NCBI RefSeq assembly: GCF_010500955.1
Contig: NZ_QVMJ01000037.1
Span: 1 to 64,000, forward strand
From: Bacteroides sp. 519
GTDB lineage: Bacteria; Bacteroidota; Bacteroidia; Bacteroidales; Bacteroidaceae
Length of the DNA stretch: 64,000 bases
Direction: 5' to 3'
The position numbers and the translations under genes were made by a program. The notes below the pieces were generated by a model that was not told the origin of the DNA, did no database searches, and saw only the letters and a list, made by a program, of their open reading frames with translations. Positions 53,732 through 63,900 of the stretch are shown piece by piece. Numbering within the stretch: the stretch's first letter is position 1; each line of letters opens with the position of its first letter.

Positions 53732-56083
53732 TTAATGCCAAAGCATGTTTGCTGTGATGGCTTCGAATTTTTCGTTGTCACTTTTGCGCAGGCTGATGCT
53801 TCCGTTGTTCCAATTAGAGGGCCATCCTCCTATGATATGTCCTAGAAATACTGCTTTGATTTCGTGTAATCCTTTTGCCAACGCCACCGAAGTGTCTTTG
53901 CGCGAATAGCGTTTTACTTCTCCCCGGTTATTTACCATCAGTTTACCATCTATCCAAACTTCTTCCAGATTAGACGAGATATAATACACACCATCCTCTG
54001 CAACATCTACATAACCTGTGGCAATGGAAGCATACTGTTTTACTCCCCGCATAGACTCGGTAGATTTTACATAAGTCACCATTTCCTTTGTTTCTTTAAT
54101 TATCCGGTTGGCAACAGGACTTTTACCGGCCTTCTCCAGTTCATCTACATGAAGATACATGCCTTCAATAATCTGCATATTGAGCCCGGGTGATAGATTT
54201 TCAACATTCAGTGCAGGTGCCAGGTTCTGTTTCTCTACCTGGATAGTACGTATGCTACTTAACTTACCTGTAGGAAGCAATGTGGCAATCTTCAACACAC
54301 CGCTTTGGGTAAACACAATGGGAGTTTTATAAACAGTAGATTGTGCAACCGGGTCGGTTCCGTCTGTTGTATATACCATTACTTCGGGCCTGCTGGTAGT
54401 AAATTCCAGCAATGCGCTATCGGTAAAAGCCACATAATTGCAAGAGCCATGGGGTTGTTCGGGCAATGGAATATGATAATGAATGGTATGCCCATCCATG
54501 CGTTTATATGCATTATGGATACGACGTTCAAAATCATTGTAATCTTTCCGGCTGGGGGTTGTCCATGCTACCTCGGCAAGAGCCAACGCTCCCGGAAAGG
54601 TATGATATTCCCGGATGTTAGTTGTATAAAGGTATTCGCTCCACACATTGGCCTGTACACCTATTATATGATGATCTTTTTGGATAGATACCAGCGTATC
54701 GGGTACAGGGTTATAGCTATAGGTCTTTTTCAATGGAGAATATCCACCAATGGCTACTGGTTCTATTTTACTGTCGCCCTGATAGTAGTCCAGATAAAAA
54801 CCATTCGGACCCGGAGTCATAATAGCATCGTGTCCTGCCATGGCGGCTGCTATTCCACCTTTCTCTCCACGCCAGGACATTACCGTGGCTGTTGGTGCTA
54901 ATCCGCCTTCCAGTATTTCATCCCAGCCGATAATCTTTCTGCCATATTTGGCCAGGTATTTTTCCATACGCTGTACCACATAACTTTGCAGTTTCTCTTC
55001 TGCCGTATGTTCTTTATCGCCTTTCAGTCCTTCTTCACGGATGCGTTTCTGACACAACGAGCAGGCTTCCCAACTGGTTTTCGGACTTTCGTCGCCACCT
55101 ATATGAAAATATGTACCGGGGAATAAAGCTACCAGTTCATCGACCACATCTTCCAGAAACCGGAATGTTTCTTCTTTACCGGCACATAGTACAATGTCTT
55201 CTACTCCCCAGATAATACGTGGAGTAATGGCTCGGCCGGTACAGGACAACTCCGGATAAGCAGAGATGGCAGCCAGTTCATGCCCGGGTATCTCTAACTC
55301 GGGAATAATGGTAATAAACCGTTCTGCAGCATAGTTTACTACTTCCTTAATTTCTTCCTGTGTATAAAAGCCTCCGTATTCGGTTCCTTCACCATCAATA
55401 CGCCAGGAACCAACTTCGGTGAGCCGGGGATATTTCTTTATTTCAATACGCCAACCCTGATCGTCGGTAAGGTGCCAATGCATACGGTTTATCTTGAACA
55501 GCGCCAACACATCCAGTTGTTTTTTAATATCGGCTACAGATATAAAATGCCGGCATGGATCAATCAGTATTCCCCGGTGTGTAAATCGCGGTTCGTCGGT
55601 TATGTTAACGGCTTGTGCTGTCCAGTCCATTGTGGGTACAATCTCCTGACTTTCTATTTCGGCCGGAAGCAATTGCATAAAGCTTTGCATACCATAAAAT
55701 AACCCTTGAGAAGTTTTGGCAACCACATTTACAGCAGTAGGCGTTACAGTAAGATGATAACCTTCGTCTTTCAACTCAAGAGAAGGGTCGATAGTCAGAC
55801 TTATTTTTCCTTCGTCGGCAATAGCAAACTTGTAGCCGGTAGAGCGTTCCATTTTAGAAATGAAATACGCTGCCACAGCTTTTGCATCAGGGGTATTGGC
55901 ATCGAAAGTAACTCCGGACACCAATTTAAAACGTCCTTCTTGTTGTATAAGGGTTTGAGGCATGGGTATAATATTAATGCCTTCGTTGTACGACTTTACC
56001 GCCGGCGAATTGTTTTCGCAAGCGGTAAAGCAACCCATTAACACAACTGTACAAAGTACGGTTAACAGTTTTTTTATCTTCAT
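53732..56083 (-). CDS. GH20 beta-N-acetylhexosaminidase lipoprotein
   Basis: A 783-residue lipoprotein (GCFTAC, Cys22); I start at ATG 56083, one base after the SusD stop, since the longer frame runs back into susD. GH20b N-domain (about 35-160), TIM barrel (about 165-510) with RGILIDPCRHFISVADIKKQ, HWHLTDDQGWRIEIKKYP and the catalytic Asp-Glu in FHIGGDESP. Then an immunoglobulin-like domain and a PA14-like C-terminal sandwich (about 640-783; GVYYISSNLEEVWIDGKLM). It removes terminal GlcNAc or GalNAc at the surface or in the periplasm. Co-transcribed with SusC and SusD. Confidence 0.94.
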   Translation of the reverse strand: MKIKKLLTVLCTVVLMGCFTACENNSPAVKSYNEGINIIPMPQTLIQQEGRFKLVSGVTFDANTPDAKAVAAYFISKMERSTGYKFAIADEGKISLTIDPSLELKDEGYHLTVTPTAVNVVAKTSQGLFYGMQSFMQLLPAEIESQEIVPTMDWTAQAVNITDEPRFTHRGILIDPCRHFISVADIKKQLDVLALFKINRMHWHLTDDQGWRIEIKKYPRLTEVGSWRIDGEGTEYGGFYTQEEIKEVVNYAAERFITIIPELEIPGHELAAISAYPELSCTGRAITPRIIWGVEDIVLCAGKEETFRFLEDVVDELVALFPGTYFHIGGDESPKTSWEACSLCQKRIREEGLKGDKEHTAEEKLQSYVVQRMEKYLAKYGRKIIGWDEILEGGLAPTATVMSWRGEKGGIAAAMAGHDAIMTPGPNGFYLDYYQGDSKIEPVAIGGYSPLKKTYSYNPVPDTLVSIQKDHHIIGVQANVWSEYLYTTNIREYHTFPGALALAEVAWTTPSRKDYNDFERRIHNAYKRMDGHTIHYHIPLPEQPHGSCNYVAFTDSALLEFTTSRPEVMVYTTDGTDPVAQSTVYKTPIVFTQSGVLKIATLLPTGKLSSIRTIQVEKQNLAPALNVENLSPGLNMQIIEGMYLHVDELEKAGKSPVANRIIKETKEMVTYVKSTESMRGVKQYASIATGYVDVAEDGVYYISSNLEEVWIDGKLMVNNRGEVKRYSRKDTSVALAKGLHEIKAVFLGHIIGGWPSNWNNGSISLRKSDNEKFEAITANMLWH

Positions 56084-56084
56084 A

Positions 56085-57710
56085 TTATTTCCATTCTTTA
56101 TGTTGTTCCAGCTTAGAATTGCTGTCGATCTCAGCTCGTGGTATTGGCCATACTTCATCTTGTGCACCACGATATGTACGGCTGTAACCGCTGTAATTTA
56201 TACCATAAACAGTTTCATCGCGTTGCATACGCTTAACATTGTTTTCCCATTCGCCCCAGCGATAAAGGTCGGCAAAACGAAGATCTTCAAAAGCTAACTC
56301 TACTCTACGTTCGTGACGTACAATGGCTCGCAATTGCTCCTGCGATAATCCGGTACCTTCTACATCTTCAACAGCGGGCATTCCTACACGGGCACGTACC
56401 TCATTTATGTGTTTAGTAATCTCGCTCTGCGAATATCCTCCTTTTTCTATCATGGCTTCAGCCAACGAAAGCAATACTTCGGCATACCTTATTATATAGA
56501 AGTCGAGGCTTCCGTCATATTCATTGGCGGTATCATTGGGAGTAAACCATTTGCGAATAGCACAAGTAGATACGGCAGCCATTTTGGTATTTACATAATC
56601 GTACACTTTGCCATTCCATTCCATGCCCGGTACCATCAATGTAGCTTTCAAACGAGGGTCGCGGTTTTCAAAACGTACCAAATCGGGAGCAGTCACATCA
56701 TAGTCTTCTACATTTCCCTGATATAAGGGCGACTTGTCGAGGGGTAAACCGTCAGTGCAATAAAACTCGTCGCACAAATTCATAGAGCCCTCTATGGCAT
56801 TCATCGGAGCACTCCAGCAAATTCCAAATGTACTTCCTTCTCCCAACCCGGGTCCTCTGAAATGTACACTCAACAATACTTCATCACATGTTTCATTGGC
56901 TACAGTAAAGAGATCAGCAAAATTGGCAGCATAGTCAGTACCATCTCCTGATTTAAAAAGTTGTACTTTACCCACTACCTTTCCATAGGCAGCAATGGCT
57001 TTCTCCCATCTTTGGTCAAAAAGGGCTATACGTCCCATTATGGCATACGCTGCTTCCTGGCTCATTCGTCCTTTTGCTTCGCTTCCTTTTGCTGGCAATT
57101 TCGGATTGTTAGCTTCCATATCGGCCAATATAGCATTTACAATCTCGGTTTTCAATGTTTTAGGTGCTTCCGCCTCTTTCAATGTCAATGGCTTATCCAG
57201 ATAAGGAACATCACGGAACACAGAAATCAGGTTTGTATATCCCAATGCACGAAGAGCAATAGCTTCTGCTTTATATATCCCGATTTGTTCTTCTGTCATT
57301 GGAATACGATCAATATTAGCAATCAGCATATTGCAACGTTTAATTAATTCGTAGTTTGCATTCCAATATTTTGGAAAATAATAATCTGCTGTCGAAGAAG
57401 TTCCCCGGGCAATATTACTTCCCACCATCCACGAACCCCAGCTATGGTGTCCGTTATCGGTACTTGTTTCGCGCATCAAGAAACCAAATCCGTCGGCATC
57501 TATATAGTCGTCGTATAAATTATCACTTTGCAAGGCGTCATAACATGCAGCCAATGCCATCAATGCATCATCCTCGGTTTGCCAATAAGTATCTTCCGAA
57601 ACCTGATTGGGATTATTAACTTGAAAAAAGCTGTCCGAACACGACACAGTAAGCAGCATACAACCGGAAACCAGCAAACTTCTTATTATAACATGTATAT
57701 TTACTTTCAT
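56085..57710 (-). CDS. SusD/RagB-family glycan-binding lipoprotein
   Basis: A 541-residue outer-membrane lipoprotein (LLTVSC, Cys24). SusD features: FFQVNNPNQVSEDTYWQTED at the start, TPR helices (AEAIALRALGYTNLISVFRD), and the C-terminal REWR-like LSQEQLRAIVRHERRVELAF, then EDLRFADLYRWGEW. It forms the lid of the SusC channel and binds the glycan before import. It lies 19 bp downstream of susC. Confidence 0.95.
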   Translation of the reverse strand: MKVNIHVIIRSLLVSGCMLLTVSCSDSFFQVNNPNQVSEDTYWQTEDDALMALAACYDALQSDNLYDDYIDADGFGFLMRETSTDNGHHSWGSWMVGSNIARGTSSTADYYFPKYWNANYELIKRCNMLIANIDRIPMTEEQIGIYKAEAIALRALGYTNLISVFRDVPYLDKPLTLKEAEAPKTLKTEIVNAILADMEANNPKLPAKGSEAKGRMSQEAAYAIMGRIALFDQRWEKAIAAYGKVVGKVQLFKSGDGTDYAANFADLFTVANETCDEVLLSVHFRGPGLGEGSTFGICWSAPMNAIEGSMNLCDEFYCTDGLPLDKSPLYQGNVEDYDVTAPDLVRFENRDPRLKATLMVPGMEWNGKVYDYVNTKMAAVSTCAIRKWFTPNDTANEYDGSLDFYIIRYAEVLLSLAEAMIEKGGYSQSEITKHINEVRARVGMPAVEDVEGTGLSQEQLRAIVRHERRVELAFEDLRFADLYRWGEWENNVKRMQRDETVYGINYSGYSRTYRGAQDEVWPIPRAEIDSNSKLEQHKEWK

Positions 57711-57729
57711 AATTGTACTTTTCTTTAGA

Positions 57730-60700
57730 TTAGAAATTGATATTTACGCCAAATGAATAAGTGCGCGAATTGGGATGTATATCGTTACGTCCGTCTGAAG
57801 ATACTTTTTCCGGATCCCAGTGATCCAACGATGTAAAGGTTAACAAGTTAGTTGCTGCAAAGTAAACACGTAATTTAGATATTCCCAACTTAGCAAACTG
57901 ATTGAACGTATATCCTAATTCCAAATTTTTCAAACGAAGGTAATCAGCTTTTTCGAGCCAGAATGATGAATAATAATCATTGGTAGAATTACCCAACGCC
58001 GGCATTTTACCATTTGGATTAGTTTCCGAGTAACGATCCAACCAACGGTCGGTAAGGTTACCACGTATATCGGTTGTAGTTTCCCAACTATATCGGTATA
58101 TACCTGCTACACCTTGCCAGAAGGTAGAGAAATCGAGACCTTTCCAACCAAATCCAAGATTAAATCCATATGAGTAAGATGGAAACGGATTACCAATAAT
58201 TACACGGTCGTCGGCAGTGATATTTGCATCATCATTCCAATCATCATACATAATATCACCCAATTTCGGAGCTGCACCATTTTGTTTTATCACCTCACCT
58301 TTTGAATTGGTACGTTGTAAATCGGCTTCTGTGCGGTATATACCTATGGCTTTATAACCAAAATAAGCACCTATGGGCTCACCTACCCTATTTATATTAT
58401 TACTACCTATTGATTCTGTTAAAGTACCCATTTCAAGAATCTTATTCTTTACATGATTGATATTGAAACCTGCATGCCAATTCCAGTCACCTTTACTATC
58501 GTTGTACATTACACTCCATTCCCAACCACGGTTGCGTACAGCGCCCACATTCTGATAAGGAGCACCTAACGAACCAAGGAAAATACCCGGCATGGGAAGT
58601 TTCATCAAAATATCAGTTGTTTTCTTATCAAACCATTCAAAGGTAGTAGACAGGCGGTTGTTGAAGAAGCCCAGATCAATAGCTATGTTAGAAGTACGTG
58701 TGGTTTCCCATTTAATATCCTCGTTAGGAATAGATGTTTGTGCCATGCCTGCTTGTGGGTCACCACCTTGATTGAAGTAATAGTTACCCGATGCCCCAAG
58801 GGTAGTAGTATAGGCATAACTACCTATCTCCTGATTACCTAACTTACCCCATGATAAACGCAGTTTACCAAACAGCCAATTGTAATCTTCCATAAACGAT
58901 TCGTTTGAAAATATCCAGCCGGCAGATACTGATGGGAAGGTAGCATAACGATTACTTTTAGGCATGCGCGAAGAGCCATCGCGACGTATATTCATTTCTA
59001 ATAAATAACGATCGGCATAATTATAGTTGATGCGGCCAAAGAAAGACTGCAATTTATATTCGCCCGAATAGCCGGAAGCACCCGGATTTTTTGTTCCGCC
59101 ATTCAGTTCGTAAATTGTTTCGGTAGGAAAACCTTGCTTACTTGCCGATGTGGTATAATAGCGATAACCTATGAGTGAGTGACCTAACAACACATTGATG
59201 CTGTGGTTGCCAAACTTCTTATCGTACGTCAACAGGTTTTCGTTGGTCCAGGTTCCTTCTCTCCAATAATAATCACTCAATGAGTTGTTGGCGCCTCCTG
59301 ATTTAACAACTTCTCCCTCTGCATTGTAAATAGGATCTCCCTTTGGCCTATATGTTTTGGTTGCATTAAGATAGAATGCGTATGCAAAGCTGGTTTGAAA
59401 CTTCAATCCGTCAATTAAATCGATACCGGCAAATGCCTTTCCGTTGAAACGCCATGCTTCGTTATTGCGGTAACCTACACTCATAGCTTCCAGTGGATTC
59501 TTCACCATTTCGGCATTTAAACTTGTTCCGTCAACATATCCATAGTGTCCGTTCGAATACCGAATAGGTACGGTAGGGCGGGTAAACCACGATACATAAC
59601 GCATTATACTACTTTCGCCACTGGGTGCTACAGCCGGAGCCTCTACATTGTTTTTGTTACCCGACACGTTAAGACCAAAAGTGAAACGTTCATATTTACT
59701 ATCCACATTCGAGCGGAACGAAATACGCTCAACTCCGGTATATTTCATAATCCCTTTTTGATCGGCATACGAAATTGAAGTCATGTAGTGCGTATTTTCA
59801 TTACCTCCTGATACCGAAAGGTGGTGTTGGTGCATGCCAGCATTACGCATTACGGCATCCAGCCAGTCGGTATTGGCATAATGGTCGGGGTCGGAACCAT
59901 CCTGAAGCTTCCGTAGTCCTTCGTCTAAAAAAGTGCCCGGTGCTACTTCGTTCTTCATCAATGCCCAGTTATAACCATCCACAAAGTTTGGAGTAATACC
60001 CGGAGTTTGCAATGTATAATTGCCTGAGTAGTTTACATTTACTTTACCTGCCTTACCCCGTTTGGTAGTAATAAGGATAACTCCATTGGCGGCACGCACC
60101 CCATAAATGGCAGCCGAAGCGGCATCTTTCAATACGGAAATGTTATCAATATCTCCCGAAGGTATATCACTGATTTGCGACAGTGTACCTTCAACTCCAT
60201 CAATTAATAACATCGGATTGTTTTGTCCGAAAGTACCGATACCACGTATCCGGATTTCCGGATTGTCGTTACCGGCCTGTGCCCCGTTTTGGGTTAATAC
60301 CAGTCCCGGCATGCGTCCCTGAAGCAAAGTAGCAGTGTTGGCTACAGGAATGTCTTGTATATCTTTTGATGATACCGAAGACACCGACCCGGTAAGATTT
60401 ACTTTTTTCTGGGTGCCATAGCCTACCACTACTACTTCGTCCAACAATTCACTATCTTCTTTTAAGGTTAGCATCAGTGGCGAACCATTCCATACAACTT
60501 CTTGCGGATGGTATCCCACATACGAAATTAAAATAGTACTCCCTTTGGGTACATTGGGTAAAGAAAATCTTCCTTCGGTGTCTGTAATAGTACCGTTTGC
60601 GGTTCCTTTTACAACAACCGAAGCACCAATTACTGTTTCGCCCATCGCATCTTTTATAATACCGGTACACGTTTCGCTTTGTTGCACAATGGTTACACCG

Positions 60701-60789
60701 GTTGCATCAAAGTTACCTGCCCATACTGCTCCGGTGGGAAGTGTTGCCAGAAGCAGTACCATACTTACTGATTGTAGATGTTTTAACAT
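57730..60789 (-). CDS. SusC/RagA-family TonB-dependent transporter
   Basis: A 1019-residue outer-membrane protein (signal to AVWA). A carboxypeptidase-D-like regulatory domain comes first (GIIKDAMGETVIGASVVVKG, then LISYVGYHPQEV), followed by the TonB box region (LLDEVVVVGYGTQKKVNLTG), the plug (NTATLLQGRMPGLVLTQNGA, then VLKDAASAAIYGVRAANGV) and a 22-strand barrel ending YSFGVNINF. It imports oligosaccharides with the SusD partner. A -7 box (TATCTTTG) lies 48 bp upstream; the divergent sensor gene starts 202 bp away. Confidence 0.96.
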   Translation of the reverse strand: MLKHLQSVSMVLLLATLPTGAVWAGNFDATGVTIVQQSETCTGIIKDAMGETVIGASVVVKGTANGTITDTEGRFSLPNVPKGSTILISYVGYHPQEVVWNGSPLMLTLKEDSELLDEVVVVGYGTQKKVNLTGSVSSVSSKDIQDIPVANTATLLQGRMPGLVLTQNGAQAGNDNPEIRIRGIGTFGQNNPMLLIDGVEGTLSQISDIPSGDIDNISVLKDAASAAIYGVRAANGVILITTKRGKAGKVNVNYSGNYTLQTPGITPNFVDGYNWALMKNEVAPGTFLDEGLRKLQDGSDPDHYANTDWLDAVMRNAGMHQHHLSVSGGNENTHYMTSISYADQKGIMKYTGVERISFRSNVDSKYERFTFGLNVSGNKNNVEAPAVAPSGESSIMRYVSWFTRPTVPIRYSNGHYGYVDGTSLNAEMVKNPLEAMSVGYRNNEAWRFNGKAFAGIDLIDGLKFQTSFAYAFYLNATKTYRPKGDPIYNAEGEVVKSGGANNSLSDYYWREGTWTNENLLTYDKKFGNHSINVLLGHSLIGYRYYTTSASKQGFPTETIYELNGGTKNPGASGYSGEYKLQSFFGRINYNYADRYLLEMNIRRDGSSRMPKSNRYATFPSVSAGWIFSNESFMEDYNWLFGKLRLSWGKLGNQEIGSYAYTTTLGASGNYYFNQGGDPQAGMAQTSIPNEDIKWETTRTSNIAIDLGFFNNRLSTTFEWFDKKTTDILMKLPMPGIFLGSLGAPYQNVGAVRNRGWEWSVMYNDSKGDWNWHAGFNINHVKNKILEMGTLTESIGSNNINRVGEPIGAYFGYKAIGIYRTEADLQRTNSKGEVIKQNGAAPKLGDIMYDDWNDDANITADDRVIIGNPFPSYSYGFNLGFGWKGLDFSTFWQGVAGIYRYSWETTTDIRGNLTDRWLDRYSETNPNGKMPALGNSTNDYYSSFWLEKADYLRLKNLELGYTFNQFAKLGISKLRVYFAATNLLTFTSLDHWDPEKVSSDGRNDIHPNSRTYSFGVNINF

Positions 60790-60836
60790 ACATATTTTTT
60801 TGAGGTTAATAAAGCACCTTTCGGTTTTATCTGGAA

Positions 60837-60844
60837 CAAAGATA
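60837..60844 (-). promoter_or_regulatory. -7 box for the SusC operon
   Basis: TATCTTTG on the - strand (CAAAGATA on +). It lacks a good -33 element, which is common where a hybrid two-component sensor activates. Confidence 0.5.
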
Positions 60845-60951
60845 GGTGTAGAAGCCCTAGAACAGTTTTTAATAATAACTATTAAGTTTTCAATTATAAC
60901 TAAAAGCGCCCTTTTTAGCGTTCGTGGTTACTTGTGTACCGATGAAAACGC

Positions 60952-60959
60952 TATCTTTG
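60952..60959 (+). promoter_or_regulatory. -7 box for the hybrid two-component sensor
   Basis: TATCTTTG, 33 bp before the ATG at 60992, identical to the divergent susC box. A TTG lies 17 bp upstream (60932-60934), slightly short of usual spacing. Confidence 0.5.
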
Positions 60960-60991
60960 TTAGGCTATTATTCATTTTACATCTAATTATT

Positions 60992-63900
60992 ATGAAAACA
61001 GGAAGATACTTCAGTTTCTGCTTTACTGCAATATTCATCCTACTATTGTTTAATAACAAACCTTTGTATGCCAAACATTACCTTTATAAACAAATCTCGT
61101 TGAAAGCAGGGTTGCCATCAACCCTTCGTTGCATCTTTGCCGATACCAAAGGATTTATCTGGACCGGCACTAAAGGAGGACTGGGGCGATTCGACGGAAA
61201 CGAACAAAAGAAATACATCCACCAACGGGGAAACCCGAATTCGCTTCCGGGTAACGTTATTTATCAGATTCAGGAAGATCCTTACCACAACCTGTGGGTT
61301 ATGACCGATAAGGGTATTGCACGTTACAATTATCGAACCAACGATTTTACTCCGCTGATAGACGAAAACGGTGAGAATTTTATAGCCTACTCGGCTTACT
61401 GGTGGAAAGATCGTTTGCTGTTTGGTGGAAAGAACACCGTTTATGTGTATGATAATGACAAAAACACGCTGAACGTATTGTTTAAACTGGAAAACCAACA
61501 CAACTTCGATATTATTAAACTAATGCTTGCCACACCAGATACCTTGCTTTGTTGCAGCCGATGGGAAGGGATATGTACCATCAATCTGCAAACCGGGGTT
61601 TCTGCTATGGCACCTTTTGGATGCGGAAAAGAAATCACAGACCTGTTTGTCGACTCTAAACAGCGTATCTGGATTGCACCTTACAACCAGGGATTGCATT
61701 GCTTTACTGCCGACGGAAAAGAGATTGCTTCTTACACTACCCGGAATTCCCGCCTTAGCAACGATATTGTACTTTCTATGACCGAGCGTAAAGAACAAAT
61801 CTGGATAGGAACCGATGGCGGTGGCATTAATATACTGAACCCGGAAAACGGAGAATTTACTCACCTGAAACACATACCCGGCGATAAACAGTACTCATTG
61901 CCTACCAACTCTATTAACTGCTTGTACATAGACGATTATAATAATATGTGGATAGGAGGAATTTTCAATGGATTAATCAACATGCGTGAGGTGTCCATGA
62001 AAACGTATACCGATGCCCTGTCGAGCAGCAATTTAGGATTAAGCAACAATATTGTATTGAGTCTTTATCAAGACGATTCGGAATTGATATGGATAGGCAC
62101 CGACGGCGGAGGCATCAACAGCTTTAATCCCTATACGGAAGTTTTTAAATACTACCCCTCTACCAGTGAAGATAAAGTTACCTCTATTTGTCCCTTTGCT
62201 CCGGGTAAGCTATTGTTTTCTGCCTTCTCGGATGGTATCTATATATTCGATACTGCTTTGGGCACAAAAACGCCATTCACTGTTATCGACGAAGCAACTA
62301 CCACCAATTTATGCAAACATGGTAACTCGGTATATTTGTATCGCAATGCTCCCGACCAGGTATTACTGCTGGGCGATCATGTGTATGTGTACAACCTTAA
62401 ACAGCAAACATTTACTATTGCTACCGAACAACCCGAAGGCCTTATTTATTGGGGCACCTTGCAGGCAATTGACAGTAAGGAAGATTGCACCTACTTATTC
62501 GATTTTAAACGGCTTTATAAGTTAGATCATCAAACCCTTTGCCTTACACCTTTGTTTGTGTGCAACGATGAAATGTGTATTTATGCTGTGGCTTACGAAA
62601 AGGAAGGAAACTTCTGGATAGGTACCAACCAGGGATTAAACCGTTATACTCCGGGCATGGAGAATCTTGAACCTGTACCCACAAACCTGTTTACGGAAAT
62701 CTCGTCGGTTGTATGCGACCCGCAGGGAAAGATATGGATAGGTGCAGAAAACAGGCTTTTTTCTTATCTACCACAAGAAAACAAATTTATTCTTTATGGT
62801 GAATCAGATGGAGCCACACCCAACGAATATGTTCCCAGGTCGCAACTGGTAAGCAAACAAAAAGATACATATATGGGTGGTGTTAAGGGTTTACTGCACA
62901 TAGGCAGTAACCGGATAGCAGGTATGGTGAAAATGCCGGATCTGCAATTGTCGGATATTATACTTAATGGTGAATCCGTGAACAGTAAACCCAACAAGAA
63001 ACAAGATGTTCTTTCTGTTCCGTGGAACAGCAACCTTACCTTGCAGATAATGACGAAAGAAGAAGATATTTTCAGGCAGAAACTATACAGATACCGGATA
63101 GAAGGACTGGATAATACCTACACCGAATCGTACAATCCCGAGGTTGTTTTTCGTGCACCGCGTCCGGGCAGTTACAAAATCATGGTTTCGTGTACTGCCA
63201 AAGATGGTAACTGGATTCCCGACCGGCAGTTACTGGAACTCACCGTTCGCCCACCCTGGTATCAGTCGTGGTGGTTTTTGCTGGGTTGTTTTCTGGTGGT
63301 TCTCGAAACTTTCCGCAACCTGTTAAAGCGCAAAGAGCATAAACTGAAATGGGCCATGAAGGAGCACGAACAACAGGTGTACGAAGAAAAAGTACGTTTC
63401 CTTATTAATATAAGTCATGAGTTACGCACCCCACTTACCTTAATATATGCTCCACTAAAACGCATACTGAAATCACTACCGCCCAACGATAGTCAATACC
63501 TGCCGTTAAAGGCCATCTACCGGCAATCACAACGAATGAAAGCCCTGATTAATATGGTGCTTGATGTACGCAAAATGGAGGTAGGAGAATCTAAGCTATA
63601 TATTGAGCCGCACCTGTTAAACGAATGGATTGAACATATTTCGCAAGATTTCGTTAAGGAGGGCGAAGCCGAACATGTGCACATCCGCTACCAGTTAGAT
63701 TCGCAGATAAAATCGGTAAGCTTCGACAAAGATAAATGTGAAATTATTCTTAGCAACCTGCTTATCAATGCCTTAAAACATAGTCCACAGAATTCATACA
63801 TAACCATTGTTTCGGAAACACTGCCCGGTGGCAACCGCGTGCGTATATCTGTATCCGACCAGGGATGCGGAATAGAGCAGGCTGATATGCAAAAACTCTT

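Noticed and set aside
53732..56170. Longer start for GH20
   Set aside because: The extra 29 residues overlap the end of susD and precede a clear lipoprotein signal at 56083.
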